From: Anaerolineae bacterium
GTDB lineage: Bacteria; Chloroflexota; Anaerolineae; JAFGEY01
Direction of reading: 5' to 3'
Length of the DNA stretch: 38,186 nt
Assembly: GCA_016929775.1 (NCBI GenBank)
Contig: JAFGIE010000174.1
Span: forward strand, 1 to 38,186
Both the position numbers and the translations under genes were made by a program. A model generated the notes under the pieces. It was not told the origin of the DNA, searched no databases, and saw only the letters and a program-made list of their open reading frames with translations. Each line of letters opens with the position of its first letter. The stretch's first letter is position 1. Of this stretch, positions 17,152 to 24,960 are shown piece by piece.

Positions 17152-18395
17152 CACAACTCTGTCCCGATCGGCACGCTCGAACGCAGCACGCCATCGAACG
17201 TGCTCGGTCCTCGCTCGTGAAGGGGCCACGCCGCCAACGAAACCGACGCCACGCCCCCTGGCGACCATCGCTGGGCGGTCCGATCCACAACCTGACCCAG
17301 GTTCGAGCCGTCCCAGGCACGCACCGTCGGGATACGCGGCAGCGGCAGTAGGTCGAGCCAGCGCGCAGATGCCACCAATCGTTGCAGGTCCCCCAGGGCG
17401 CTCCCGCCTCCACAGAGGTAGATCTCGGGAAGCCAATCTCTGGGCGGGACATCCCACGACCGCAGCACCTCGATCACCGACGAGAACCAGCCTGTCAACG
17501 GCGTCCCAAGTGCCTTGTGCACCGCCTCGGCTTGGTCCGTACGCAGCCGCCCCGCGGCATACGCACGGAGCACCTGCTCCGCACGCGGGGGAGCGAGATC
17601 AAAGGTCGTCGCCAGCGCCTCCGACAGCAGCGCCCCGCCCGCCTGGACGCTGCCCAGCGCAAGTGGCCTACCGACGCGCAGCAGCGCCAGGCTCGTCGTC
17701 CGTGCACCAACCTCGATCAGCAGCCCGTCCCCCGCGAACGCGGCACACAGCGCCAGGGGCGCCGGGACGAGGAGGGGGGGATCGAGCTTGAGTGCGTCCA
17801 TGATCCCGCGCAGCGACGCGAGCGGCGCCGCCGGGGCTGCGAACACCGTCGCCGTAACCTCTAGGGCATGGCCCCGAAAGCCCACCGGGTCCGTGACGCG
17901 GTTCCCGTTCAGGCGGATGTCCGACACGGTCGCATCGACAAGCTCTACGCGACCGCCGATCGCATCGTGCGGCAGCAGCCGCACCGCCCGCTCACCAGCC
18001 CCGGCCAGCACGGCGGCACACTCTTCAGCGGTCAGCGGCTCCTCCAGGCGTGGTCGGCGCACAGCCATCGTCGCCGACGCGGTCTTGAGCCACGCCGGCG
18101 GTATGCCAACCAGCACCGTGTCGGGCACGACCTTGCCCCCTGCGACCGCCTCTGTCCCATCTTCAGCTGCCGTCAGGGCCCGCTCGCACGCCATTCGCAG
18201 AGCCGCGGGATCGCCGATCGACCCGTCCCGCCGCATCCCGGGGCCACACTCTGCCTGCCCACGACCGACGATCGCCGCCTGCGCCCCCTGCCGCTCTACT
18301 ACCAGGGCCTTCACCGCAGAGGCGCCCAGGTCGAGCACGCTGTAGTGCCCGGCTTGGTGTAGACGAGGTCTCCGCTTCCACCACTGGACGTGCAT
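17151..18395 (-). CDS. PilM/FtsA-like actin-fold ATPase
   Basis: A 414-residue protein of the actin/HSP70 ATPase superfamily. YSVLDLGASAVKALVV near residue 18 is the phosphate-1 loop, GLLIEVGARTTSLALL is the phosphate-2 loop, and IYLCGGGSALGDL is the adenosine motif. An SHS2-like insert (roughly 95-200) is expected for PilM/FtsA. No other type IV pilus genes are in view, so it is PilM-like only in fold. Its ATG overlaps the alaS stop as TGATG, and its stop overlaps the next start in the same way. It probably works with the downstream membrane protein at the envelope. Confidence 0.8.
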   Translation of the reverse strand: MHVQWWKRRPRLHQAGHYSVLDLGASAVKALVVERQGAQAAIVGRGQAECGPGMRRDGSIGDPAALRMACERALTAAEDGTEAVAGGKVVPDTVLVGIPPAWLKTASATMAVRRPRLEEPLTAEECAAVLAGAGERAVRLLPHDAIGGRVELVDATVSDIRLNGNRVTDPVGFRGHALEVTATVFAAPAAPLASLRGIMDALKLDPPLLVPAPLALCAAFAGDGLLIEVGARTTSLALLRVGRPLALGSVQAGGALLSEALATTFDLAPPRAEQVLRAYAAGRLRTDQAEAVHKALGTPLTGWFSSVIEVLRSWDVPPRDWLPEIYLCGGGSALGDLQRLVASARWLDLLPLPRIPTVRAWDGSNLGQVVDRTAQRWSPGGVASVSLAAWPLHERGPSTFDGVLRSSVPIGTEL

Positions 18396-21166
18396 CAGTG
18401 ACTCAGCGACTCTCGGACGAGCTCCGGGACCAGGGCCAGTGCAGCAGGCAATTGGCTCGCATCCCGTCCGCCCGCCTGCGCCATCGTGGGCCTACCCCCC
18501 CCGCCGCCGCCCACAGCCTGCGCCACCGCCCTGACCAACGTGCCGGCGTGCACGCCGCGCGTGGTCAGATCCTGCGTCACTGCGGACACGATCGACGGCT
18601 TGCCCTCGATCACCGCCCCGAGCACGACCACGCCAGAGCCCACGCGCTCGCGAAACCAATCGCACATCTCGCGCAGCGTCTCTACGTTCGGCGCGTCGAC
18701 GCGGGCTGCCAGCACAGAGACCCCTCCCACGTCCTGCGCCTCCGCCAGGAGCGTCGTGAACTGCTGCTTTGCCAACTCGCGCCGCAGCGACTCGATCTCT
18801 TTGCGCAGGCGCTGCTGCTCATCGAGCGCCGACAGCACGCGGCGAGCGACATCCTCTGGAGAGCAGCCCAGGTACGCCGCCGCCTCGTCCATGGCATTCA
18901 GACGGTCCTGCACCAGTTCCTGTGCCGCCGTGCCGGTCACCGCCTCGATCCGCCGTACGCCAGCGGCGACGCTGCTCTCCGACAGGATCCGGAAGGGCCC
19001 GATCTGGCTCGTATGCGAGACGTGTGTGCCGCCGCACAACTCCTGGCTGAAGGGGTCGTCCTGGTAGCCAACCTTGATCACGCGCACGGTGTCGCCGTAC
19101 TTTTCGCCAAACAGCGCCATCGCCCCTTCGGACACCGCGTCCGCGTAACGCTCCGAGTAGACCTCGACAGGATAGTCCGCCAAGATCGCGGCGTTGACCA
19201 AGCTCTCGACCTCGTACAGCTGGTCTTGGGTCAGCATGCCGCCATGTGAAAAGTCAAAGCGCAGTCGATCGGGCGCAACCATAGAGCCTGCCTGCTGGAC
19301 GTGCTCTCCCAGGACGTAGCGCAGCTCGCTGTGCAGCAGGTGCGTTGCTGTGTGGTTGCGCGCAATGTCCATCCGCCGGTCGCCGTCCACGACCGCCCAC
19401 ACGCGCTCTCCTGCGTGCGGGCTCCCCGACTCGACCGTGCCGGCGTGTACGATCAACCCAGCCACGGGACGGCGCACCTCCTCGACCTCGATCACCCACG
19501 CCGGGGCCTCTTCCCCCTCTTCGTCCACCCACGCCGTGATCACGCCGGTGTCGGAGACCTGCCCGCCGCTCTCCACATAGAACGGCGTCTCGACGAGCAC
19601 GACCTCCACGCGATCCCCGGCGCGCACCCGCTTGACCTGTTCGGGCTGCTTCCCCTCGTCGTCCAACTTGAGCAAGGCGACCGCCGTGCTATCCAGCGCC
19701 AGGTACTCGGCGTACTGGTGGGCGACGCCCTCTGGAGGCAGCTTGCCCGCCGCCTGCAAGCTCTCCAGCAGCTTGCCGTACACGCTCAGGGCGTCCACGT
19801 CGATCTCGCCGATCGCGCCCTTACCGCTGATCGCGCGGTGCGCCGCCATCGCAGCCTCAAAACCCTCCCGATCCACGCTCAGGCCATTCTCCTCGGCGAT
19901 GTCTCGCGTCAGGTCATAGGGAAAGCCGTCCTGCGTCCAGAGCACGAACGCCTCTTGGCCCGCGATCGTGCGCTCTCCCCTGCTCTTGGCGGCGGCGACG
20001 ATCTCGTCCATGCGCGCCAAGCCCCGGTCGAGCGTGCGCAGGAAACGTTCCTCCTCCTCCGCGATCGTGTTCAGGATAAAGCCTTCGCGCGCCCACAGCT
20101 CCCGAAAGTGCCCGCACATGATCTCGAGCACCGCCTTGGCGACCTCGCCGAGAAAGGGTTCCGTGAAACCCAGCGCGCGCCCGAACCGCGCGGCGCGGCG
20201 CAAGATCATGCGCAGCACGTACTCGCGCCCCTCGTTGCCCGGCATCACCCCATCGCCGATCAGGAACGTGATCGCCCGCCCGTGGTCCGCGATCACGCGG
20301 TACGCCACCTCGTGCTCCTGTCGCTGCGCGTCGTTGTGACCCCGCAAGGCCTGTATGCGGTCCATGATCGGCGTGAACAGGTCGGTCTCATAGTTGGACG
20401 CCACGCCCTGCAGGATGGCGACCATACGCTCAAAGCCCATCCCCGTATCCACGTGCTTCTCGGGCAGTGGCGCGAACGTGCCGTCCGGTAGGTGGTTGTA
20501 CTGGATGAACACCAGGTTCCAGAACTCGACAATCCGATCGCAGTCGCCGTTGACCTGGCAGACGTGACCCGGCACGTCCTGCTTGTCGCAGAAGGCAGGC
20601 CCGCGATCGATGCTGATCTCGCTGCACGGTCCACACGGTCCCGTGTCGCCCATCTCCCAAAAGTTCTCTGACCGACCGAAAGGCACGATGTGCGCGGGAT
20701 CGATGTCCGTCTCGCTTTGCCAGCATTCCACAGCTTCCTGATCGAGGCCCAGGTCGCCGACGTCGTCCTCGAGCACGGTCGCGTACAACCGCTCCTTGGG
20801 CAGACCCCACACCTCGGTCAACAGCTCCCACGCCCAGCGGACCGCCTCCCGCTTGTAATAGTCGCCGAACGACCAGTTGCCGAGCATCTCAAAGAAGGTG
20901 TGGTGGATCCCGTCGTGACCCACTTCTTCCAGGTCATTGTGCTTGCCCGATACGCGCATGATCTTTTGCGTGTCCACGGCGCGCTTGTACGGTCTCCTGG
21001 ACAACCCGAGGAACACGTCCTTGAACTGGTTCATGCCGGCGTTGGTGAACAGCAGCGTCGGATCGTCGATCGGGATCAGCGGCGCGCTGGGCACGACCGT
21101 ATGTCCGCGCTCCTCAAAGAACGATAGGTAGCGCGACCGGATCTCCGCACTCGTCCATTTGCTCAT
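18395..21166 (-). CDS. alaS: Alanyl-tRNA synthetase
   Basis: A 923-residue enzyme charging tRNA-Ala. The N-terminal class II catalytic core is recognisable (TSAEIRSRYLSFFEERGHTVVPSAPL in the family pattern, LLFTNAGMNQFKDVFLG). The editing domain has NHTATHLLH (HxxxH) and CGGTHVSHTSQIG, which supply zinc ligands for clearing mischarged Ser or Gly. The C-terminus ends with the DHHA1-like glycine-rich GGGGGGRPTMAQAGG. The start is the ATG at 21164-21166 with AAGGGGGTG upstream; the longer open frame passes the promoter and is not used. It is first in a five-gene operon. Confidence 0.97.
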   Translation of the reverse strand: MSKWTSAEIRSRYLSFFEERGHTVVPSAPLIPIDDPTLLFTNAGMNQFKDVFLGLSRRPYKRAVDTQKIMRVSGKHNDLEEVGHDGIHHTFFEMLGNWSFGDYYKREAVRWAWELLTEVWGLPKERLYATVLEDDVGDLGLDQEAVECWQSETDIDPAHIVPFGRSENFWEMGDTGPCGPCSEISIDRGPAFCDKQDVPGHVCQVNGDCDRIVEFWNLVFIQYNHLPDGTFAPLPEKHVDTGMGFERMVAILQGVASNYETDLFTPIMDRIQALRGHNDAQRQEHEVAYRVIADHGRAITFLIGDGVMPGNEGREYVLRMILRRAARFGRALGFTEPFLGEVAKAVLEIMCGHFRELWAREGFILNTIAEEEERFLRTLDRGLARMDEIVAAAKSRGERTIAGQEAFVLWTQDGFPYDLTRDIAEENGLSVDREGFEAAMAAHRAISGKGAIGEIDVDALSVYGKLLESLQAAGKLPPEGVAHQYAEYLALDSTAVALLKLDDEGKQPEQVKRVRAGDRVEVVLVETPFYVESGGQVSDTGVITAWVDEEGEEAPAWVIEVEEVRRPVAGLIVHAGTVESGSPHAGERVWAVVDGDRRMDIARNHTATHLLHSELRYVLGEHVQQAGSMVAPDRLRFDFSHGGMLTQDQLYEVESLVNAAILADYPVEVYSERYADAVSEGAMALFGEKYGDTVRVIKVGYQDDPFSQELCGGTHVSHTSQIGPFRILSESSVAAGVRRIEAVTGTAAQELVQDRLNAMDEAAAYLGCSPEDVARRVLSALDEQQRLRKEIESLRRELAKQQFTTLLAEAQDVGGVSVLAARVDAPNVETLREMCDWFRERVGSGVVVLGAVIEGKPSIVSAVTQDLTTRGVHAGTLVRAVAQAVGGGGGGRPTMAQAGGRDASQLPAALALVPELVRESLSH

Positions 21167-21197
21167 AGTACGCACCCCCTTGCTAGGCTGAATCGAC

Positions 21198-21226
21198 ATT
21201 CTACCACACTCCTGACGTGAGGGCAA
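21198..21226 (-). promoter_or_regulatory. Promoter of the alaS operon
   Basis: On the minus strand TTGCCC (21221-21226) and TAGAAT (21198-21203) are 17 bases apart, with TGG before the -10 (extended -10). The start is expected near 21191, about 25 bases before the alaS ATG, so the leader is short and has no room for a T-box. Confidence 0.75.
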
Positions 21227-21250
21227 AAGAAACGTGCCTTTCGCTCGCCG

Positions 21251-21279
21251 TTTTCGCTGCCTGGAAAGCGTGGTATAAT
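21251..21279 (+). promoter_or_regulatory. Extended -10 promoter of the sulfatase gene
   Basis: TGGTATAAT ends in a consensus -10 at 21274-21279; the -35 (TTTTCG, 21251-21256, spacing 17) is weak. The start near 21286 lies downstream of an in-frame ATG at 21279, supporting the ATG at 21321 as the true sulfatase start. It is divergent from the alaS promoter. Confidence 0.75.
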
Positions 21280-21320
21280 TGCCCCACACCAAGCCCGCCA
21301 GCATACGAGGAGACGGACCC

Positions 21321-22619
21321 ATGCCACGTCCCAACATCTTGTACATTCACTCACACGACACAGGTCGCTACATCCAGCCCTACGGGCACGGCGTGCCCAC
21401 ACCCCACATGCAGCAGCTTGCAGAGGAGGGAGTCCTGTTCCGCCAGAACTACTGCGCCGCTCCGACCTGCTCGCCCAGCCGGGCGGCGCTCCTGACCGGT
21501 CAATCGCCGCACAGCAGCGGCATGACGGGGCTCGCTCACCGTGGCTTCTCGCTGCACGACTACCGCCAGCACATCGTCCACATGCTGCGTCACGTTGGCT
21601 ATCGCTCCACCCTGATCGGCGTACAGCACATCGCCAGCGATGCCGCCCTGATCGGCTACGACGAGATCGTCCCGCTCGAGAGCGATCGCGTTGCCCACGT
21701 CGCCCCCGCTGCCGCCCAGTTCCTCGCCGATCGCCCGGAGCAGCCCTTCTTCCTGTCCGTAGGCTTTAGCGAAACGCATCGCGTGTTCCCCGAGGCTGGG
21801 CCGGACGACGACCCGCGCTACTGCCTGCCCCCGCATCCCCTTCCCGACACCCCCGAGACGCGCCGCGACATGGCGCAGTTCAAGACGAGCGCGCGGACGT
21901 ACGACCGCGGCGTCGGCATGGTGCTCAAGGCGCTGGATGCCGCGGGCTTGGGCGAGAACACGCTGGTGATCTGCACCACCGACCACGGGATCGCCTTCCC
22001 CGGGCTCAAGTGCAACCTGACCGACCACGGGATCGGCGTCATGCTGATCGTCCGTGGGCCTGGCGGGTTCGAGGGCGGAAAGGTCTGCGATGCCATGGTC
22101 TCTCACATCGACCTCTACCCCACGATCTGCGACCTGATCGGCGTCGAGCGCCCCTCGTGGCTCCAGGGGGCGTCGCTTCTCCCCCTGGTAGAGGGTGCAG
22201 TCGACCAGATCCACGACGAGATCTACGCCGAGGTCACCTACCACGCCGCGTACGAACCGATGCGCGCGGTACGCACCCTGCGCCACAAGTACATCCGCCG
22301 CTTCGTCGACCGGAGCAGCCCCGTGCTCCCCAACTGCGACGACAGCCCGAGCAAGGACGTGTGGATGCGCGCCGGTTGGCAGCAGCGCGCCCCAGCCTCG
22401 GAACAGCTGTATGACCTGGTCTTTGACCCTAACGAGACCTGCAACCTCGCCGCCGCGCCAGAGGCAGCTGCCGTGCTGCGCGACATGCGCGCCCGGTTGG
22501 AGCGCTGGATGCGCGAGACCGACGACCCGCTGCTGCGCGGGCACGTCCCGGCGCCCGCCGGGGCGCTCGCCAACGACCCCGACGGCATCTCGCCCCGCGA
22601 GGCGCCGCAGGTGCTGTGA
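21321..22619 (+). CDS. Cys-type sulfatase
   Basis: A 432-residue arylsulfatase-family hydrolase. Metal ligands near the N-terminus (NILYIHSHDTG; the usual Asp-Asp is partly replaced by His-Asp) are followed by Cys50-Ser-Pro-Ser-Arg54, the CxPSR motif in which the Cys is converted to formylglycine. TDHGIAFPGLKCNLTDHGIG carries the second metal and catalytic region. No signal peptide is seen, so it is probably cytoplasmic. The substrate is likely a sulfated sugar, fitting the glycosidases in the window, but it cannot be specified. A maturase (FGE or anSME) must be encoded elsewhere, since the FGE-like domain at 36.1-36.8 kb lacks its active cysteines. The start follows GAGGAG and a good promoter. 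Confidence 0.9.
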   Translation: MPRPNILYIHSHDTGRYIQPYGHGVPTPHMQQLAEEGVLFRQNYCAAPTCSPSRAALLTGQSPHSSGMTGLAHRGFSLHDYRQHIVHMLRHVGYRSTLIGVQHIASDAALIGYDEIVPLESDRVAHVAPAAAQFLADRPEQPFFLSVGFSETHRVFPEAGPDDDPRYCLPPHPLPDTPETRRDMAQFKTSARTYDRGVGMVLKALDAAGLGENTLVICTTDHGIAFPGLKCNLTDHGIGVMLIVRGPGGFEGGKVCDAMVSHIDLYPTICDLIGVERPSWLQGASLLPLVEGAVDQIHDEIYAEVTYHAAYEPMRAVRTLRHKYIRRFVDRSSPVLPNCDDSPSKDVWMRAGWQQRAPASEQLYDLVFDPNETCNLAAAPEAAAVLRDMRARLERWMRETDDPLLRGHVPAPAGALANDPDGISPREAPQVL

Positions 22620-22678
22620 GGAGCGTGTGGCGCGCAGCCACGCGTACCTCGATCGCCCTAGATCGCGCTTGACCCGCT

Positions 22679-22701
22679 GCGCCGCCGCCAAGCTGCGGCG
22701 C
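22679..22701 (+). other. Stem-loop before the C-GCAxxG-C-C gene
   Basis: GCGCCGC (22679-22685) and GCGGCGC (22695-22701) form a 7-bp stem with a 9-base loop, seven bases before the GAGGAGG ribosome site. There is no T tract, so it is a poor terminator. It might protect or separate the two messages. GC-rich hairpins of this size are common by chance. Confidence 0.35.
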
Positions 22702-22720
22702 CACATCGAGGAGGAAGACC

Positions 22721-23170
22721 ATGCACATCGAGTCGGCAGACATCGACCGCGTTGCGGCTGCAGCCCGCGCCCTGCTCGAGCGTGGGCACCATTGATCGGA
22801 AGCCATACTGCTCGCCGTGGGCGAGCACGTGCTCGATCCGTTTCCTGACGTCTGTCGCCGCATCGGGACCGGCTTCTCAGGGGGCCTGGGCGGCACGCAC
22901 CAAGAGCTGTGCGGCGCGCTCTCCGGGGGCGTGATCGTCACCAGCGCGCTGCTCGGGCGCAGCAACCTGTCCGGCGACGACCACCCGGCAATGAACGTCG
23001 CCACGCTGTACTGGGCCCGCTTTGTCGCGCGCTATGGGGATGCCAGGTGTGCGCCCGTGCGCGAGCGCGTGCACGCCGAAGGGGGCCTGGGCTCGTGCGG
23101 CGCGCTCGTCGAGGAGGCGACCAAGACCCTGCTCGAGATCCTGAACGAGATGCCCTACCCGGCGCCCTGA
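22721..23170 (+). CDS. C-GCAxxG-C-C family redox protein, probable selenoprotein (UGA = Sec25)
   Basis: Starting at the ATG with GAGGAGG eight bases upstream, the frame runs 24 codons, meets TGA (22793-22795), then continues open for 124 codons to the TGA at 23168-23170. The part after the first TGA is plainly this redox family: GTGFSGGLGG, Cys64-Gly-Ala-Leu-Ser-Gly69, Cys110 and Cys126. The residues around the TGA (RGHH-TGA-SEAILLAVGE) match the place where members have the first conserved Cys (usually G-x-N/S-C-A/S-x-A-V). The UGA therefore probably encodes selenocysteine, giving 149 residues. An 8-bp stem with a GUG loop follows at SECIS distance. I recall selenocysteine-containing members of this family, but could not check. 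Annotators would otherwise call a short fragment from the GTG at 22817. It lies between sulfatase and ABC-F genes. Confidence 0.8.
22793..22827 (+). promoter_or_regulatory. Candidate bacterial SECIS element
   Basis: TGCTCGCC (22809-22816) and GGCGAGCA (22820-22827) form a perfect 8-bp stem with the three-base loop GTG. The stem begins 13 bases, and the loop 21 bases, after the in-frame TGA at 22793-22795. As I recall, bacterial SECIS elements have a small apical loop with a G in its first two positions about 16-37 bases after the UGA, and this one fits. It lies within coding sequence, as bacterial SECIS elements do. Confidence 0.7.
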
Positions 23171-23232
23171 GCCCGCCCGTACACCCGCACCGCGAGCCCA
23201 TTTGACGCCGCAGCAGCACGTGAGGAACACCA

Positions 23233-24900
23233 GTGGCCCTGATCTACCTCGACCACGTCGTCCATAGCTACGGCAGCCAGCTCGTCCTGGATGGCGTCAC
23301 GTGGGAGATCCAGGCTGGCGCCAAGATCGGCCTGGTGGGCCCCAACGGCGCCGGCAAATCCACCCTGTTGCAGTTGATCGCGGGGACGATCGCGCCGGAG
23401 AGCGGGATCATCTCGCGCCAACGCGGAACGCGGATCGGCTACCTGGCACAGCAGCCCGACCTCGATCCTGCGCAGTCGGTGTGGGAGAGCGTGATCGGCG
23501 CCGCTTCGGGCTTGATCGAGATCGAGGCTGAGCTCCGGCGCCTGGAAGCACACATGGCGGACCCGTCGGTGTACGCCGACCCGGATGCCCTGGAGCGCGT
23601 CCTCGCAGCGCACGCCCGCGCCCAGACCACATTCGAGCGGCTGGATGGCTACCGCTACGAGAGCCGCGTCCGAGAGGTGCTCGCGGCGCTCGGCTTCTCC
23701 GAGGACGACCATGGCCTCCCCGTGAGCGCGCTCTCTGGGGGCCAGAAAAAGCTCGTCGGCTTGGCCCGGCTCCTCGTCACCGAGAACAACGTCCTCTTGC
23801 TGGACGAACCCGACAACCACCTGGACCTGGACGGCAAAGCCTACCTCGAAGGGTTCATCCGCGCCTATCCCGGCACCGTGATCCTTGTCTCCCACGACCG
23901 CTACCTGCTGGACGAGACGGTGGGCGCCATCGCCGAGGTCGAGGACCGGCGGCTCGCCCTGTACGAGGGCAGCTACTCTGCCTACGCCGTCGAAAAGCAG
24001 CTCCGCCTCCTCCGCCAGCAGCAGCAGTACGTGGCGCAGCAAAAAGAGATCGCCCGCATAGAGGAGGCGATCGCCCGCTTCGAGCACTGGGCGAGCGTGG
24101 TCGTGAACGAGCGGCACGCGCGCCAGGCGAGGAGCCGGCGCAAGATGCTCGATCGGATGGACAAGGTCGAGAGACCGACCCTTGAACGACGGCGCATGGG
24201 GCTCGAGCTCGAGGGTTGGCGCGGTTCGCAAAAGGTGCTCGACGTCAAAAGCCTGCGCACGATCTTCCCGCGCGGCGACGGATCGGGCGAGCACGCCGTC
24301 CTCGACGGGCTCGACCTCCTGATCTGGCACGGCGAGCGCGTTGGGCTGCTGGGGCCGAACGGCGCCGGCAAGAGCGTGCTCTTTCGCTGCATCCTGGGGC
24401 AGGAGCCCGTCACCGACGGCACGATTGCGGTTGGGCCGAGCGTGCGCGTGGGATACTATGCCCAGGAACACGAGACCCTCGACCCAGAGAGCACGCTGAT
24501 CGCCGAGGTGCGCCAGGTCAAGCCCATGTACGAGGCAGAAGCGGTCGCCTTCCTGGGGCAGTTCCTGTTTCCCTACCAAGTGACCCGCAACCGCGTGGGA
24601 TCCCTCTCCGGAGGCGAGCGCAGCCGACTCCAGCTCGCCAAGCTCATGCTCTGCGGCGCCAACCTGCTCATGCTCGACGAGCCGACCAACAACCTCGACC
24701 TGCCCTCGTGCGAGGTGCTCGAGAACGCACTGGACGACTTTGAGGGCACCATGCTCGTCATCTCGCACGACCGCTACTTCCTGGACCGGGTCGTCGACCG
24801 GATCGTCGAGCTGGACGAGGGCGCGGTAATCGAGTACCCCGGCAACTATAGCTACTACCGCGAGGAAAAGGCGCGCCGCGCGGGGAACACGCAGTCGTAG
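23233..24900 (+). CDS. ABC-F family ATP-binding protein
   Basis: A 555-residue protein with two ABC ATPase domains and no membrane segments, the ABC-F (Uup/EttA-like) layout. Walker A motifs lie at 36-44 (GPNGAGKST) and from 374 (GPNGAGKSV); signatures LSGGQ near 167 and LSGGE near 458; Walker B LLLDEPDNHLD and LMLDEPTNNLD. The charged, coiled interdomain linker (about 250-318, rich in Arg, Lys and Glu) should reach toward the ribosomal tRNA sites. These proteins act in translation or ribosome protection. The GTG start has GAGGA upstream and lies 62 bp after the redox protein. The subfamily is not assigned; antibiotic resistance cannot be concluded. Confidence 0.93.
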   Translation: MALIYLDHVVHSYGSQLVLDGVTWEIQAGAKIGLVGPNGAGKSTLLQLIAGTIAPESGIISRQRGTRIGYLAQQPDLDPAQSVWESVIGAASGLIEIEAELRRLEAHMADPSVYADPDALERVLAAHARAQTTFERLDGYRYESRVREVLAALGFSEDDHGLPVSALSGGQKKLVGLARLLVTENNVLLLDEPDNHLDLDGKAYLEGFIRAYPGTVILVSHDRYLLDETVGAIAEVEDRRLALYEGSYSAYAVEKQLRLLRQQQQYVAQQKEIARIEEAIARFEHWASVVVNERHARQARSRRKMLDRMDKVERPTLERRRMGLELEGWRGSQKVLDVKSLRTIFPRGDGSGEHAVLDGLDLLIWHGERVGLLGPNGAGKSVLFRCILGQEPVTDGTIAVGPSVRVGYYAQEHETLDPESTLIAEVRQVKPMYEAEAVAFLGQFLFPYQVTRNRVGSLSGGERSRLQLAKLMLCGANLLMLDEPTNNLDLPSCEVLENALDDFEGTMLVISHDRYFLDRVVDRIVELDEGAVIEYPGNYSYYREEKARRAGNTQS

Positions 24901-24921
24901 AGACACGTTCCCCGCGCGGCG
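24874..24921. terminator. 15-bp stem hairpin across the ABC-F stop codon
   Basis: A perfect 15-bp inverted repeat (24874-24888 with 24907-24921), with the TAG stop inside its 18-base loop, lies between the ABC-F gene and the convergent GH127 gene. There is no T tract on either side. It probably acts as a shared transcript end or stabiliser. Confidence 0.6.
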
Positions 24922-24960
24922 GAGGTTGGGCTGTGTATACGCCCGGGCGCGCACATCTCC

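Noticed and set aside
19301..20491. Plus-strand open frame inside alaS
   Set aside because: It is antisense to conserved alaS sequence, with low-complexity composition and no recognisable domain.
21166..21190. T-box leader for alaS
   Set aside because: The promoter leaves only about 25 bases before the start codon.
22817..23170. A short gene starting at the GTG at 22817
   Set aside because: It has no ribosome site and would lack the first family Cys; the ATG at 22721 with GAGGAGG and UGA read as Sec explains the region better.
23155..24954. Long minus-strand open frame across the ABC-F gene
   Set aside because: It is antisense to a clear ABC-F protein and shows no family motifs; long antisense frames are common at this GC content.
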